From: DATDFB01 sp036522835
GTDB taxonomy: Bacteria > Acidobacteriota > Thermoanaerobaculia > Gp7-AA8
Assembly: GCA_036522835.1 (NCBI GenBank)
Contig: DATDFB010000057.1
Location: 7,534-71,533, forward strand
Direction of reading: 5' to 3'
Length of the DNA: 64,000 nucleotides
The number at the start of each line of letters is the position of its first letter. Within the stretch, counting starts at the first letter, position 1. Shown in pieces: positions 33,705 to 41,728 of this stretch. The translations under genes were made by a program, and so were the position numbers. The notes below the pieces were generated by a model. The model was not told the origin of the DNA and ran no database searches. It worked only from the letters and a program-made list of their open reading frames with translations.

Positions 33705-35539
33705 TCCGCCGCACGCTGCTGCTCTTCGCCGCCAATCTCGTGCTCTTCACGCTGCTGCGGGTGGCGTTTCTCCTGGTCTTCGGCCATCGCCTGGCCGGGA
33801 ACGATCTTCTGCGCGCCTTTTACCTCGGATTGAAATTCGACGCGCGGCTGGCGGCGCTGGTCGTCGCGCCGATCGCGATTTTCGGCACGCGCCGCGCGGC
33901 GACGATCGTCTTCGCAATCTTCGAGCTCATCGTCCTCCTCTGCTACGCCATCGACTTCGGCTCGTACGCGTACGTCCACCAGCGCGTGAACGCCAGCGAG
34001 CTGGAGTTCCTCCGCAATCCGCTGATCTCGCTGCACATGGTGTGGGAGTCGTACCACGTCGTCTGGTTCGGGCTGGGCATCCTGCTGTTCCTCGCGGCGC
34101 TCGTGTTCGCGCTGCGCGGCGGCGACGTGTCATCCCGAGCGCAGCGAGGGATCCCCCGCGACCCGCTCTGGCAGCGCATCGCCCTCATCGTCTTTCTTCT
34201 GGCGTGCATCTACGGCAAGGCCTCGCGCTACCCGCTGCGCTGGAGCGACGCCTACGTCGCACGCGATCCCTTCGCCGCGGAGCTCGCGCTCAACCCGCCG
34301 CAGTTCCTCTTCGAGACGATGCGCGAGGAGCCGGTGAAGCTCGACGAGAACCGCGTGCGGCGGCTCTACCCGGTCATGGCCGCGTATGCCGGAGTCGATC
34401 GCCCCGATCCGAAATCGCTGTCGCTGGCGCGCACGCCGAGGCTCTTTCCGCAGACCACCGGGGCGCCCAACGTCGTCGTCATCCAGCTCGAGTCCTTCGC
34501 GGCGTTCAAGAGCGGCGCGTTCGGCAACCGCGCCAACGGCTGCCCGAACGTCGACCGCCTGGCGCGCGAGGGGCTGCTCTTCACGAACTACTACTCCCCC
34601 TCGGAGAAGACCGCGCGCGCGCTCTATGCCGCCGTCTTCGGCATGGCCGACGTGAGCCCGTGGCAGGCCGCCGGCAACAACCCCATGGCGGTCGACCAGT
34701 ACACGATCATCAACGCCTTCCGCGGCTACGAGAAGTATTTCTTCCTCGGCGGGAGCGCGAACTGGTCGAACATCCGCGGGATGCTCGCGCACAATATCGA
34801 CGGACTGAAGATCTTCGAGGAAGGCTCGTACAAAGCGAAGCCGGTCGACGTCTGGGGCGTGACGGACGAAGAGGTGTTCCTCACGGCGAGCGACGAGCTC
34901 TCGAAACAGCGCAAGCCATTCTTCGCGCTGATCCTGACCTCCGGCAATCACCGCCCCTACACCGTGCCGAAGGAGACGCACGGCTACGCGCGCGAGATCC
35001 TGTCGAACGAAGACCTGCGCGCGAACGGCTTCGAGTCGAACGACGAGTACAACTCCTTCCGCTACCTCGACCACGCCGTCGGCCTCTTTTTCGAGAAGGC
35101 CGAGAAGGAGCCGTGGTTCAAGAACACCGTCTTTGTTCTCTACGGCGACCACGGCACGCGCACCGGCGCGCCCGGCGAAGCGCTCACGCTCGGCGACCTC
35201 TCGCTCATCGTCTACCACGTGCCGATGATCATCTACGCGCCCGGCTTCAACGTGCCGCCGCGCAGGATCGACATCGCCGCGAGCCACATGGACCTGATGC
35301 CGACGATCGCGAGCTTTTGCGGAGTGCCGTACCGCAATCAGACGCTGGGCATCGATCTCTTCGATCCGAATTCCGCCGGACACTCGGCAGCGTTCGTTTT
35401 TACAACGTTTCGCCAGCCGCCCACCCTCGGCCTGGTCGAAGGCGCGCGCTACACGATCGTAAAATCGGGGACGAGCAACACCCTTCCGGAAGCGTTTTAT
35501 GAGTTTTCTCGTTGGCTGATGCTGCACAATAAACCGTAA
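33701..35539 (+). CDS. LTA-synthase-like membrane sulfatase/phosphoglycerol transferase
   Basis: A 612-residue membrane enzyme. Five membrane segments fill residues about 5-180, followed by a periplasmic alkaline-phosphatase-type domain: VVVIQLESF (metal ligand Glu), NYYSPSEKTARALYA (nucleophile Thr/Ser region), FALILTSGNHRPY and LYGDHGT (metal ligands). Relatives transfer glycerol phosphate or phosphoethanolamine to surface glycans. The lipid target in this Gram-negative is unknown. A family D repeat arm (34127-34155) is in frame and encodes SSRAQRGIPRD at residues about 143-153, in the loop between membrane segments. Confidence 0.85.
   Translation: MIRRTLLLFAANLVLFTLLRVAFLLVFGHRLAGNDLLRAFYLGLKFDARLAALVVAPIAIFGTRRAATIVFAIFELIVLLCYAIDFGSYAYVHQRVNASELEFLRNPLISLHMVWESYHVVWFGLGILLFLAALVFALRGGDVSSRAQRGIPRDPLWQRIALIVFLLACIYGKASRYPLRWSDAYVARDPFAAELALNPPQFLFETMREEPVKLDENRVRRLYPVMAAYAGVDRPDPKSLSLARTPRLFPQTTGAPNVVVIQLESFAAFKSGAFGNRANGCPNVDRLAREGLLFTNYYSPSEKTARALYAAVFGMADVSPWQAAGNNPMAVDQYTIINAFRGYEKYFFLGGSANWSNIRGMLAHNIDGLKIFEEGSYKAKPVDVWGVTDEEVFLTASDELSKQRKPFFALILTSGNHRPYTVPKETHGYAREILSNEDLRANGFESNDEYNSFRYLDHAVGLFFEKAEKEPWFKNTVFVLYGDHGTRTGAPGEALTLGDLSLIVYHVPMIIYAPGFNVPPRRIDIAASHMDLMPTIASFCGVPYRNQTLGIDLFDPNSAGHSAAFVFTTFRQPPTLGLVEGARYTIVKSGTSNTLPEAFYEFSRWLMLHNKP
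34127..34155. repeat. Family D repeat arm inside the sulfatase gene
   Basis: gtgtcatcccgagcgcagcg followed by agggatccc, one arm only, in frame, placed in a loop between two membrane segments of the protein. Confidence 0.7.
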
Positions 35540-35550
35540 TCGCAAACGAC

Positions 35551-35578
35551 AGCGGCGGCATGGCCGCCGCACTCCACA
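35551..35578. repeat. Family B repeat, single hairpin, next to hflX start
   Basis: cagcggcggcatggccgccg then cactccaca, which ends at the ATG of hflX. It matches the second half of the copies before fmt and the gene at 1175-2287. Confidence 0.8.
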
Positions 35579-36832
35579 ATGCCTGAAACTGCCATCGCCG
35601 TAGGACTTCTCCTGCCGGACACATCGCGTACCGTCGCCGACGAGCACCTCGACGAGCTCGAGAAACTGATCGAGACGGCCGGCGGCAACGTCGTCGCCAA
35701 AATGCTGGCCCGCCGCCCCGCGCCCGATCCCGCCACCTTCGTCGGCAAGGGGAAGGCGGAAGAGATCAAGGTCATCGCCGAGAATCACGGCGCGCAGCTC
35801 GTGGTCTTCGACGACGACTTGAGCCCCGCGCAGGTGCGCAACCTCGAGAAGATCACGGGCGTCAAGGTCATCGACCGCAGCGGCCTCATTCTCGACATCT
35901 TCGCCGGCCGCGCGCGCAGCCGCGAGGCGCGCACGCAGGTGGAGCTGGCGCAGCTCGAGTACACGCTGCCGCGCCTCACCCGCGCCTGGACGCACCTGGA
36001 GCGGCAGGCCGGCGGCATCGGCACGCGCGGCGTCGGCGAGACGCAGATCGAGCTCGACCGCCGCATCATCCGCAACCGCATCGCCCACCTCAAAGAAGAG
36101 CTGCGCAAGATCGAGCGGACGCGCGTCACGCAGCGCAAGGCGCGCAGCAGCGCCTTCACCGTCGCGCTGGTCGGCTACACGAATGCCGGGAAGTCGACGC
36201 TCTTCAACCAGCTCACGCGCGGCGGCGCCGAGGCGGTCGACAAGCTGTTCGCCACGCTCGATGCGAAGTCGCAGCGCGCCGCGTTCGAGATGCCGCGCGA
36301 GACCGTCGTCATCGACACCGTCGGCTTCATCCGCAAGCTGCCGCACAACCTCGTGGCCTCGTTCCGCTCGACGATGGAGGAGGCGGTCGCCGCCGACCTC
36401 GTGCTGCACGTCATCGATGTGAGCCATCCACAGTACGAAGAGCAGCGCACCGTCGCCGAGGAAGTGTTGAAAGAGCTCGGCGTGCCGGCGGAGCGGGTCA
36501 TGGAGGTCTACAACAAAGTCGACCGCGCCGAGACCATGATCCGCCGCAAGGGCGCCGTCGGCGTGTCCGCGCTGACGGGGCGGAACATCGACAAGCTGGT
36601 CGATGCCATCCGGCAGCGCGAGCTCGAAGGCGGCGAGGTCGTGCAGCTCGAGATCCCGCACTCCGAGCCGAAGCTCCTGGCGGAGCTGCACGAGACCGCG
36701 GTGGTGTACGCGCAGACGGCATCCGACGACATCACGGCCGTCACGGCGTGGCTGCCGTTCGAGGTCCTGCCGCGATTCACCGAGTACCGGCGGCCCGACG
36801 TGGCCGCCGCCGCGCGCGCGACGCTCAGGTGA
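35579..36832 (+). CDS. hflX: Ribosome-associated GTPase HflX
   Basis: A 417-residue GTPase that splits stalled or heat-damaged ribosomes. The N-terminal HflX domain covers about 1-185 (GKGKAEEI, GVGETQIELDRR), the G domain begins with P-loop GYTNAGKST at 199-207, with DTVGFIRKLP and NKVD following. Length is usual. The leader has no Shine-Dalgarno site; a family B repeat abuts the ATG. The end overlaps a convergent gene by 8 bp. Confidence 0.95.
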   Translation: MPETAIAVGLLLPDTSRTVADEHLDELEKLIETAGGNVVAKMLARRPAPDPATFVGKGKAEEIKVIAENHGAQLVVFDDDLSPAQVRNLEKITGVKVIDRSGLILDIFAGRARSREARTQVELAQLEYTLPRLTRAWTHLERQAGGIGTRGVGETQIELDRRIIRNRIAHLKEELRKIERTRVTQRKARSSAFTVALVGYTNAGKSTLFNQLTRGGAEAVDKLFATLDAKSQRAAFEMPRETVVIDTVGFIRKLPHNLVASFRSTMEEAVAADLVLHVIDVSHPQYEEQRTVAEEVLKELGVPAERVMEVYNKVDRAETMIRRKGAVGVSALTGRNIDKLVDAIRQRELEGGEVVQLEIPHSEPKLLAELHETAVVYAQTASDDITAVTAWLPFEVLPRFTEYRRPDVAAAARATLR

Positions 36833-37904
36833 TCGTGCGCAAGCGGTCGTTGATGACGCGCGTCCGCCCGCCGGCGTTGATGCGCAGCTCGAGACCCGGC
36901 TTGCCGTCCAGATCGGACGCGCCGAGGTACGTCCATGCCGCGCCGGCCGTGTAGGTGAAGCTCGATCCGTCGGCATCGTGGTAGATGTCGATGGCGCTTC
37001 CCACGTTGAACACGAGATCGTTGCCGGGCCGCCCATCGGTGTCGACGGCGTCGACCAGCGTCCACCCTTTCGTGCTGACGAGGTGGCTCGTCACGGTGCC
37101 GCCGGCGTCGTGAATGATGCGAACGGCCGATCCGATGTTGAGAATCAGCTCCGCGCCCGCCTTGCCGTCGAGATCGGCGGCGCGCATGAACTTCCACGAG
37201 CTGCCGCCGTCGTAGTCCCTCGACGCGCCCGTGCCGGCGTGAACGATCCGGATTTTGGAGCCGAGATTCAGCACCAACTCCGCGCCCGGCAGTCCGTCGA
37301 GCTCCGCCGAGGTGACCAACGCCCACGCCGGCCCGAGAGCCGGAAAATCGACGACGCTGTTGCTGCCGTCGCGGATCACGCGGAGCGTCGATCCGAGATT
37401 CACCGCCAGCTCGGCGCCCGGCTTCCCGTCGAGCTCCGCGATCGTGACGACCGTCCAGACCGGGCCGAGATTCGCAGTATCGCTCGAGGTGCCGGCCGCG
37501 TCGTGAATGATGCGGATCGTCGAGCCGAGGTTCAGCACGAGCTCCGCGCCGGCTTTGCCGTCGGTATCCACCGTGGCGATCAGCTTCCACGCCGCCGCCG
37601 CGTTGTAGTCCTGCATCTTGCCGGTCGCGTCGCGGATCACGCGGATCTTCGCGCCGAGATTGAGCACGAGCTCCAGGCCGGGTCGGCCGTCGAGATCGGC
37701 CGCGCCCGCGAAGGCCCACCCGGCGCCGGCGGCGTACGTGTTCGACGTTCCGTTCGCGCGCTGCACGCGGATCGTGGCGCCCTCGTTGAAGACCTTCTCG
37801 GCCGCACCGTCGCCGTTCGTGTCCCAACTGCCCATCAGGATGCTGCCGGCAGCCATGGCATCCGAGGCGAGGAGAAAGAGGGTCAGGAGCCGGAGAAACC
37901 GCAT
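36825..37904 (-). CDS. Exported protein of eight tandem ~43-residue repeats
   Basis: A 359-residue protein made of a signal peptide (MRFLRLLTLFLLASDAMA) and eight repeats of 40-44 residues. Each carries a DLDGKPGAELVLNLG-like core, then IRVIRD and a Trp start (AAWKLI). The D-X-D-G-X-X-G pattern recalls FG-GAP/VCBS and calcium-binding beta-propeller repeats, so an eight-bladed or solenoid fold is plausible. Function is unknown, presumably outside the cytosol. ATG 37904 follows a good ribosome site (caggag); an upstream frame of 15 codons is rejected. Confidence 0.8.
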   Translation of the reverse strand: MRFLRLLTLFLLASDAMAAGSILMGSWDTNGDGAAEKVFNEGATIRVQRANGTSNTYAAGAGWAFAGAADLDGRPGLELVLNLGAKIRVIRDATGKMQDYNAAAAWKLIATVDTDGKAGAELVLNLGSTIRIIHDAAGTSSDTANLGPVWTVVTIAELDGKPGAELAVNLGSTLRVIRDGSNSVVDFPALGPAWALVTSAELDGLPGAELVLNLGSKIRIVHAGTGASRDYDGGSSWKFMRAADLDGKAGAELILNIGSAVRIIHDAGGTVTSHLVSTKGWTLVDAVDTDGRPGNDLVFNVGSAIDIYHDADGSSFTYTAGAAWTYLGASDLDGKPGLELRINAGGRTRVINDRLRTIT

Positions 37905-37971
37905 CGAAACTCCTGTCGTTTCGTACAGATGACGTCGCGCGCGGCCCAAACGTGATAGGAATCAGGAAGCG

Positions 37972-38460
37972 ATGAAAATCCGTCCAGCCGAGGCGAAGGA
38001 CCGCCCGCGCATCCGCGAGATCCTCGTTGCCACGGCGCGATTCACGGACGACGAGATCCGCGCCGCGGTCGAGCTCGTCGACCACTACCTCGACCATCCC
38101 GCCCGCTCCGAATACCTCACCTTCGTTCTCGAGTCGCCCGAGAGCGGCCCCAGCCGCCAGGTGCAGGGCTACGTCACTTACGGCGCTACGCCGAAGACCG
38201 AGGGCGTGTTCGATCTCTACTGGATCGCCGTCGACCCGCGGCACCAGGGGCAGGGCTTCGGACAGCTTCTTCTACGCTTCGTAGAGAACGAAGTGCGCCG
38301 GCACCGAGGCAGAATGTTGCTCATCGAGACCTCGTCGAAGGAAAGTTATTCGTCGACGTTGCGCTTTTACCAACGCAGCGGTTACGACGAGATCTCGCGA
38401 ATTAAAGACTTCTACCGCATCGAGTGCGACAAAATCGTCTTCTGTAAGAAATTCGCATGA
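37972..38460 (+). CDS. GNAT-family N-acetyltransferase
   Basis: A 162-residue acetyltransferase. The acetyl-CoA loop is DPRHQGQGFGQLLLRF (near residues 80-96), followed by LLIETSSKESYSSTLRFYQRSGY, the usual motif B. The acceptor is unknown. A ribosome site (aggaagc) precedes the ATG. The stop overlaps the ccsA-like gene by 4 bp, so it leads the heme-gene cluster, perhaps by chance. Confidence 0.85.
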   Translation: MKIRPAEAKDRPRIREILVATARFTDDEIRAAVELVDHYLDHPARSEYLTFVLESPESGPSRQVQGYVTYGATPKTEGVFDLYWIAVDPRHQGQGFGQLLLRFVENEVRRHRGRMLLIETSSKESYSSTLRFYQRSGYDEISRIKDFYRIECDKIVFCKKFA

Positions 38461-39245
38461 GCCCGAACCTGACCCTTTACGCCGCACTCGGCCTCTACGC
38501 CGCCGGCACGCTGATGGCCTTGGCGTCGCTGTTCGGGCGGCGTTTGCAGACGCCGGCGCTGGTGCTGATGCTGGCCGGGTTCGTCAGCCACACGGTCTGG
38601 ATCGGGACGATTTGCGTGCGCACGCACCACCCGCCGCTCACGAACCTGCCGGAGATCGCGGCGTTCCTGTCGTGGACGGTGTTCGTCGTGGAGCTGGTGC
38701 TGCTGTTCAAGTACCGCGTGCACGCGGCGTCGTTCTTCGTCTACCCGCTCGTGCTGATGCTCCTGACCGTCTCGGCCGTCGTGCACGAGCCGTTCGCGCT
38801 GGCCGGCCCGACGGCGCAGTCGAAGCTCTTCACGACGCACATCCTCCTCTCGACGGTCGGCGTGGCCGCACTGCTCATCGGCGTCGCGTTCAATGCGCTG
38901 GCCTGGATGCAAGACCGGTCGCTCAAGTCGAAGCACCGCGGGCGGACGTGGGAGTGGATCCCGAGCCTCAACGTCTGCAAGACGCTGAGTTACCGGGCGC
39001 TGGCCGTCGGCTTCAGCATCTACACGCTCGGGATTCTGACGGGGATTCTCTGGTCCTACCGCACGACTTCGGAGCTGCTCGACCTGCGCGTCAAGCAGGT
39101 CGGCGCGATCGTGGCGTGGGTGCTCTTCGCAACGCTCCTGCAGTCGTACGTCAGCGGCGCGTATCGCGCGCGGAGGGCCATGGTGATCTCGGCCTGCGCG
39201 CTCGTGGCGGTGCTCGTGGCCATTTTGGGGATCCGGCATGTCTGA
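38457..39245 (+). CDS. CcsA/HemX-like cytochrome c assembly membrane protein
   Basis: A 262-residue integral membrane protein with eight hydrophobic segments. The segment SYRALAVGFSIYTLGILTGILWS and conserved His residues (THHPP, HEPF, THILLS) match the CcsA/HemX family, which handles heme in the membrane. Next to hemA, as here, it is usually called HemX and may influence GluTR levels. The WWD-type tryptophan motif of true cytochrome c synthetases is not obvious. Upstream overlap of 4 bp with the acetyltransferase. Confidence 0.83.
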   Translation: MSPNLTLYAALGLYAAGTLMALASLFGRRLQTPALVLMLAGFVSHTVWIGTICVRTHHPPLTNLPEIAAFLSWTVFVVELVLLFKYRVHAASFFVYPLVLMLLTVSAVVHEPFALAGPTAQSKLFTTHILLSTVGVAALLIGVAFNALAWMQDRSLKSKHRGRTWEWIPSLNVCKTLSYRALAVGFSIYTLGILTGILWSYRTTSELLDLRVKQVGAIVAWVLFATLLQSYVSGAYRARRAMVISACALVAVLVAILGIRHV

Positions 39246-39246
39246 G

Positions 39247-39450
39247 CAGAACGCTCGCACTCTGCCAACGCTCGGGAGAACGACCGGGAGGCCTCCGGCG
39301 GGCGGGCACGGCCCGCAGCGTTTGTTGGCGCGCAAATCATGTTTCCTGCGAAACCCGTACGTTCGGCCGGAGGCAACCAGCGCTGCGGGCCGCGCCCGCC
39401 CGCCGGAGGCCCTTCGTCGTCCCCTGCGTTGGCAGAGTGCGAGCGTTCTG
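39247..39450. repeat. 204-bp near-palindromic element with perfect 24-bp terminal inverted repeats
   Basis: Terminal repeats of 24 bp (starting cagaacgctcgcactctgcc) match perfectly at both ends. Inside, a 30-bp GC-rich stretch (gcctccggcgggcgggcacg...) recurs inverted with one mismatch, so nearly the whole element can fold into one long hairpin. It holds no transposase and fills the gap between the ccsA-like gene and hemA. No clear target duplication is seen. It could be a MITE or a large REP-type unit. Confidence 0.85.
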
Positions 39451-39464
39451 CACGGGAGGGCGAC

Positions 39465-40727
39465 ATGGCCCTGATCGCCATCGGCCTCAACCACCGCACT
39501 GCCCCCGTGGACGTGCGCGAGCGGCTCAGCGTGGCCGAGTCGAAGCTGCCGGAGTTGATCGCGAGCCTCACGGCCATGAGCGGCGTCGACGGCGGCGCCA
39601 TCGTCTCGACCTGCAACCGCGTCGAGACCTACGTCTCCGCCTCGAGCGAAGACATCATCGAAGCGGTCGTCGACTGGCTCGCCGAGCGCGCCGGCGCCGA
39701 CCGGGCCGAGATCGAGAAGCACCTCTACATCCTTCGCCACGGCGACGTGGTCAAGCACCTCTTCCGCGTGGCCGCGGGGCTCGACTCGATGATTGTCGGC
39801 GAGCCGCAGATCCACGGCCAGGTGCGCGCGGCGTTCCTGGAGTCGCAGCGCTGCGGCGCGCTCGACGCACTGCTGATGCACGTCTTCGAGCAGACCATGC
39901 GCGTGGCCAAGAAGATCCGCACCGACACCGGCATCGGCGAGCACGCCGTCTCCGTGCCGTACGCCGCGGTGGAGCTGGCGAAGAAGATCTTCGGCGAGCT
40001 CGACGGCCTGCAGGCGCTGCTCCTCGGCGCGGGCGACATCGGCGAGCTAACGGCGGAGCACCTCGCGGGCTCGGGTGTGCGCCAGATCTTCGTGGCCAAC
40101 CGCGCCTACGAGCGCGGCGTGCAGCTCGCCGAGCGCTTCGGCGGCGCGGCCATCCAGTTCAGCGCTGTCGAGCCGTACCTGGCCACGTGCGACATCGTCA
40201 TCGCCTCGACCGCAGCGCCGCACTTCGTCATCGAGCGCGGCCAGGTCGCGCGCGCGCTGGAGTCGCGGAAGATGAAGAACCTCTTCCTCATCGACCTGAG
40301 CGTGCCGCGCAACATCGACCCGGCCATCGCCAAGGTCGAGGGCGCCTATCTCTACAACATCGACGACCTCCAGCTCGTGGCCGAGTCGAACCGCGAGCTG
40401 CGCATGAAGAAGGCCCAGCAGGCGGAGGAGATCGTGGCGCGCGAGGTGGAGTCGTTCCGCCGCCGCATCGCCGCCATGGACGCGGTGCCGACGATCGTCG
40501 AGCTGCAGCAGCGCCTCGAGGAGATCCGCGCCACGGAGCTGGAACGGTGCCTCCGCCGCGTCGGCCCGATCACCGCCGAGCAGCGCGAGGCCATCGAGAT
40601 GATGACCACGCAGATGGTCAACAAGATCCTCCACTACCCGATCCTCCAGCTCAAGGAAGCCGACGAGCCGCAGGAGCAGCGCGAGTCGCTCCGCAAGACG
40701 ATTCGAAAGATCTTCGGGCTGCGATGA
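39465..40727 (+). CDS. hemA: Glutamyl-tRNA reductase
   Basis: A 420-residue enzyme making glutamate-1-semialdehyde from Glu-tRNA, the committed step of the C5 heme pathway. The catalytic cysteine is C50 in VSTCNRVE, with GLNHRTAPVDVRE at the start and GEPQIHGQVRAAF near residue 105. The NADPH domain and C-terminal dimer helix follow. ATG 39465 is preceded by gggaggg; a longer frame reading into the 204-bp element is rejected. It overlaps hemC by 4 bp. Confidence 0.95.
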   Translation: MALIAIGLNHRTAPVDVRERLSVAESKLPELIASLTAMSGVDGGAIVSTCNRVETYVSASSEDIIEAVVDWLAERAGADRAEIEKHLYILRHGDVVKHLFRVAAGLDSMIVGEPQIHGQVRAAFLESQRCGALDALLMHVFEQTMRVAKKIRTDTGIGEHAVSVPYAAVELAKKIFGELDGLQALLLGAGDIGELTAEHLAGSGVRQIFVANRAYERGVQLAERFGGAAIQFSAVEPYLATCDIVIASTAAPHFVIERGQVARALESRKMKNLFLIDLSVPRNIDPAIAKVEGAYLYNIDDLQLVAESNRELRMKKAQQAEEIVAREVESFRRRIAAMDAVPTIVELQQRLEEIRATELERCLRRVGPITAEQREAIEMMTTQMVNKILHYPILQLKEADEPQEQRESLRKTIRKIFGLR

Positions 40728-41728
40728 GCGAGACAATCCGCATCGGCACGCGCGGCAGCCAACTCGCGCTCTGGCAAGCCAACGAAGTGTCGAACCGGCT
40801 CAGCGAAATCGGCTACCGGCCGGAGATCGCGGTCATCAAGACGACGGGCGACAAGCGCACCGACGTGCCGCTGTCGTCGGTCGGCGGCAAGGGCCTCTTC
40901 ATCAAGGAGCTCGAGGAGGCGCTGGCGCGGCGCGAGATCGATGTGGCCGTGCACTCGCTCAAGGACGTGCCGTCGCTCGTCCCCGAGCCGTTCGTGCTGG
41001 CCGGCTTCCTCGAGCGCGCCGACGCCCGCGACGCCTGGGTGCAGCTCGACGGCACGCGCATCGAGGAGCTGGCTGCAGGCGCGGTCGTCGGCACGAGCGC
41101 GCCGCGGCGGCGCGCGCAACTGCGGCTGCTCTTTCCGTCGCTCACGCTCGAGGAGATGCGCGGCAACGTCGACACGCGCATCAATAAACTGCGCGCCGGC
41201 TTGTACGACGGCGCGGTGCTGGCGTCGGCCGGACTCATTCGACTCGGCCGTTCCAGCGAGATCACCGCGCAGTTCGACGTCGACCAGATGGTGCCGGCCG
41301 CGGGGCAGGGCATCGTCACGATCGAGTGCAACAAAGACGACGATCGCGCGCGCCAGGCCGCCGCGGCGATCAACCACCATCCCAGCGAGGCCGCGGCGCG
41401 CGCCGAGCGCGGCGTGCTGCAGAAGTTCGGCGAGGCGCTCGACTGCTACTCCGCCGTGGCCGTGCATGCGACGTGGGCCCGTGTCATTCCGCGTCGCGAA
41501 GACGGCGAGGAGTCCCGTGCACACGACGACGGCGATGCTCCGTCGGCAGGAGATCCTTCGCCGTCTTCGCGGCTCGGGATGACACGTCTCAAGATCCGCG
41601 CGTTCTTCGGCGAGCTCGAAGGCGAGCGCCATTTGCACGTCACGCGCGAAGGCGACGAGGCCGACGCCGTCGTGCAGCAAGTCTTCGACGAGCTCGTCGA
41701 CCGCGGAGCCATGGAGCTGCTCAAGTGA
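40724..41728 (+). CDS. hemC: Hydroxymethylbilane synthase with repeat-encoded insertion
   Basis: A 334-residue enzyme that joins four porphobilinogens into hydroxymethylbilane. Conserved stretches include RIGTRGSQLALWQA, HSLKDVPS, GTSAPRRRAQL and GNVDTRINKL. The cofactor-bearing cysteine is C241 (ALDCYSAVAVHA). Residues about 253-288 are extra: they are encoded by a 105-bp family D palindrome lying in the small third domain just after the cofactor loop. Without it the protein would have the usual length of about 300. Whether the enzyme tolerates it is untested, but the frame continues normally to the end. Confidence 0.93.
   Translation: MSETIRIGTRGSQLALWQANEVSNRLSEIGYRPEIAVIKTTGDKRTDVPLSSVGGKGLFIKELEEALARREIDVAVHSLKDVPSLVPEPFVLAGFLERADARDAWVQLDGTRIEELAAGAVVGTSAPRRRAQLRLLFPSLTLEEMRGNVDTRINKLRAGLYDGAVLASAGLIRLGRSSEITAQFDVDQMVPAAGQGIVTIECNKDDDRARQAAAAINHHPSEAAARAERGVLQKFGEALDCYSAVAVHATWARVIPRREDGEESRAHDDGDAPSAGDPSPSSRLGMTRLKIRAFFGELEGERHLHVTREGDEADAVVQQVFDELVDRGAMELLK
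41481..41585. repeat. Family D palindrome inside hemC
   Basis: Arms gtgtcattccgcgtcgcgaa and its mirror near 41550-41585 (ending gggatgacac). The length is 105 bp, exactly 35 codons. Closest relative is 14773-14851, which lies between genes. Confidence 0.88.

Noticed and set aside
39247..39464. An N-terminal extension of hemA reading through the 204-bp palindrome
   Set aside because: GluTR proteins begin at the equivalent of 39465, which has a good ribosome site; the extension is repeat-derived.
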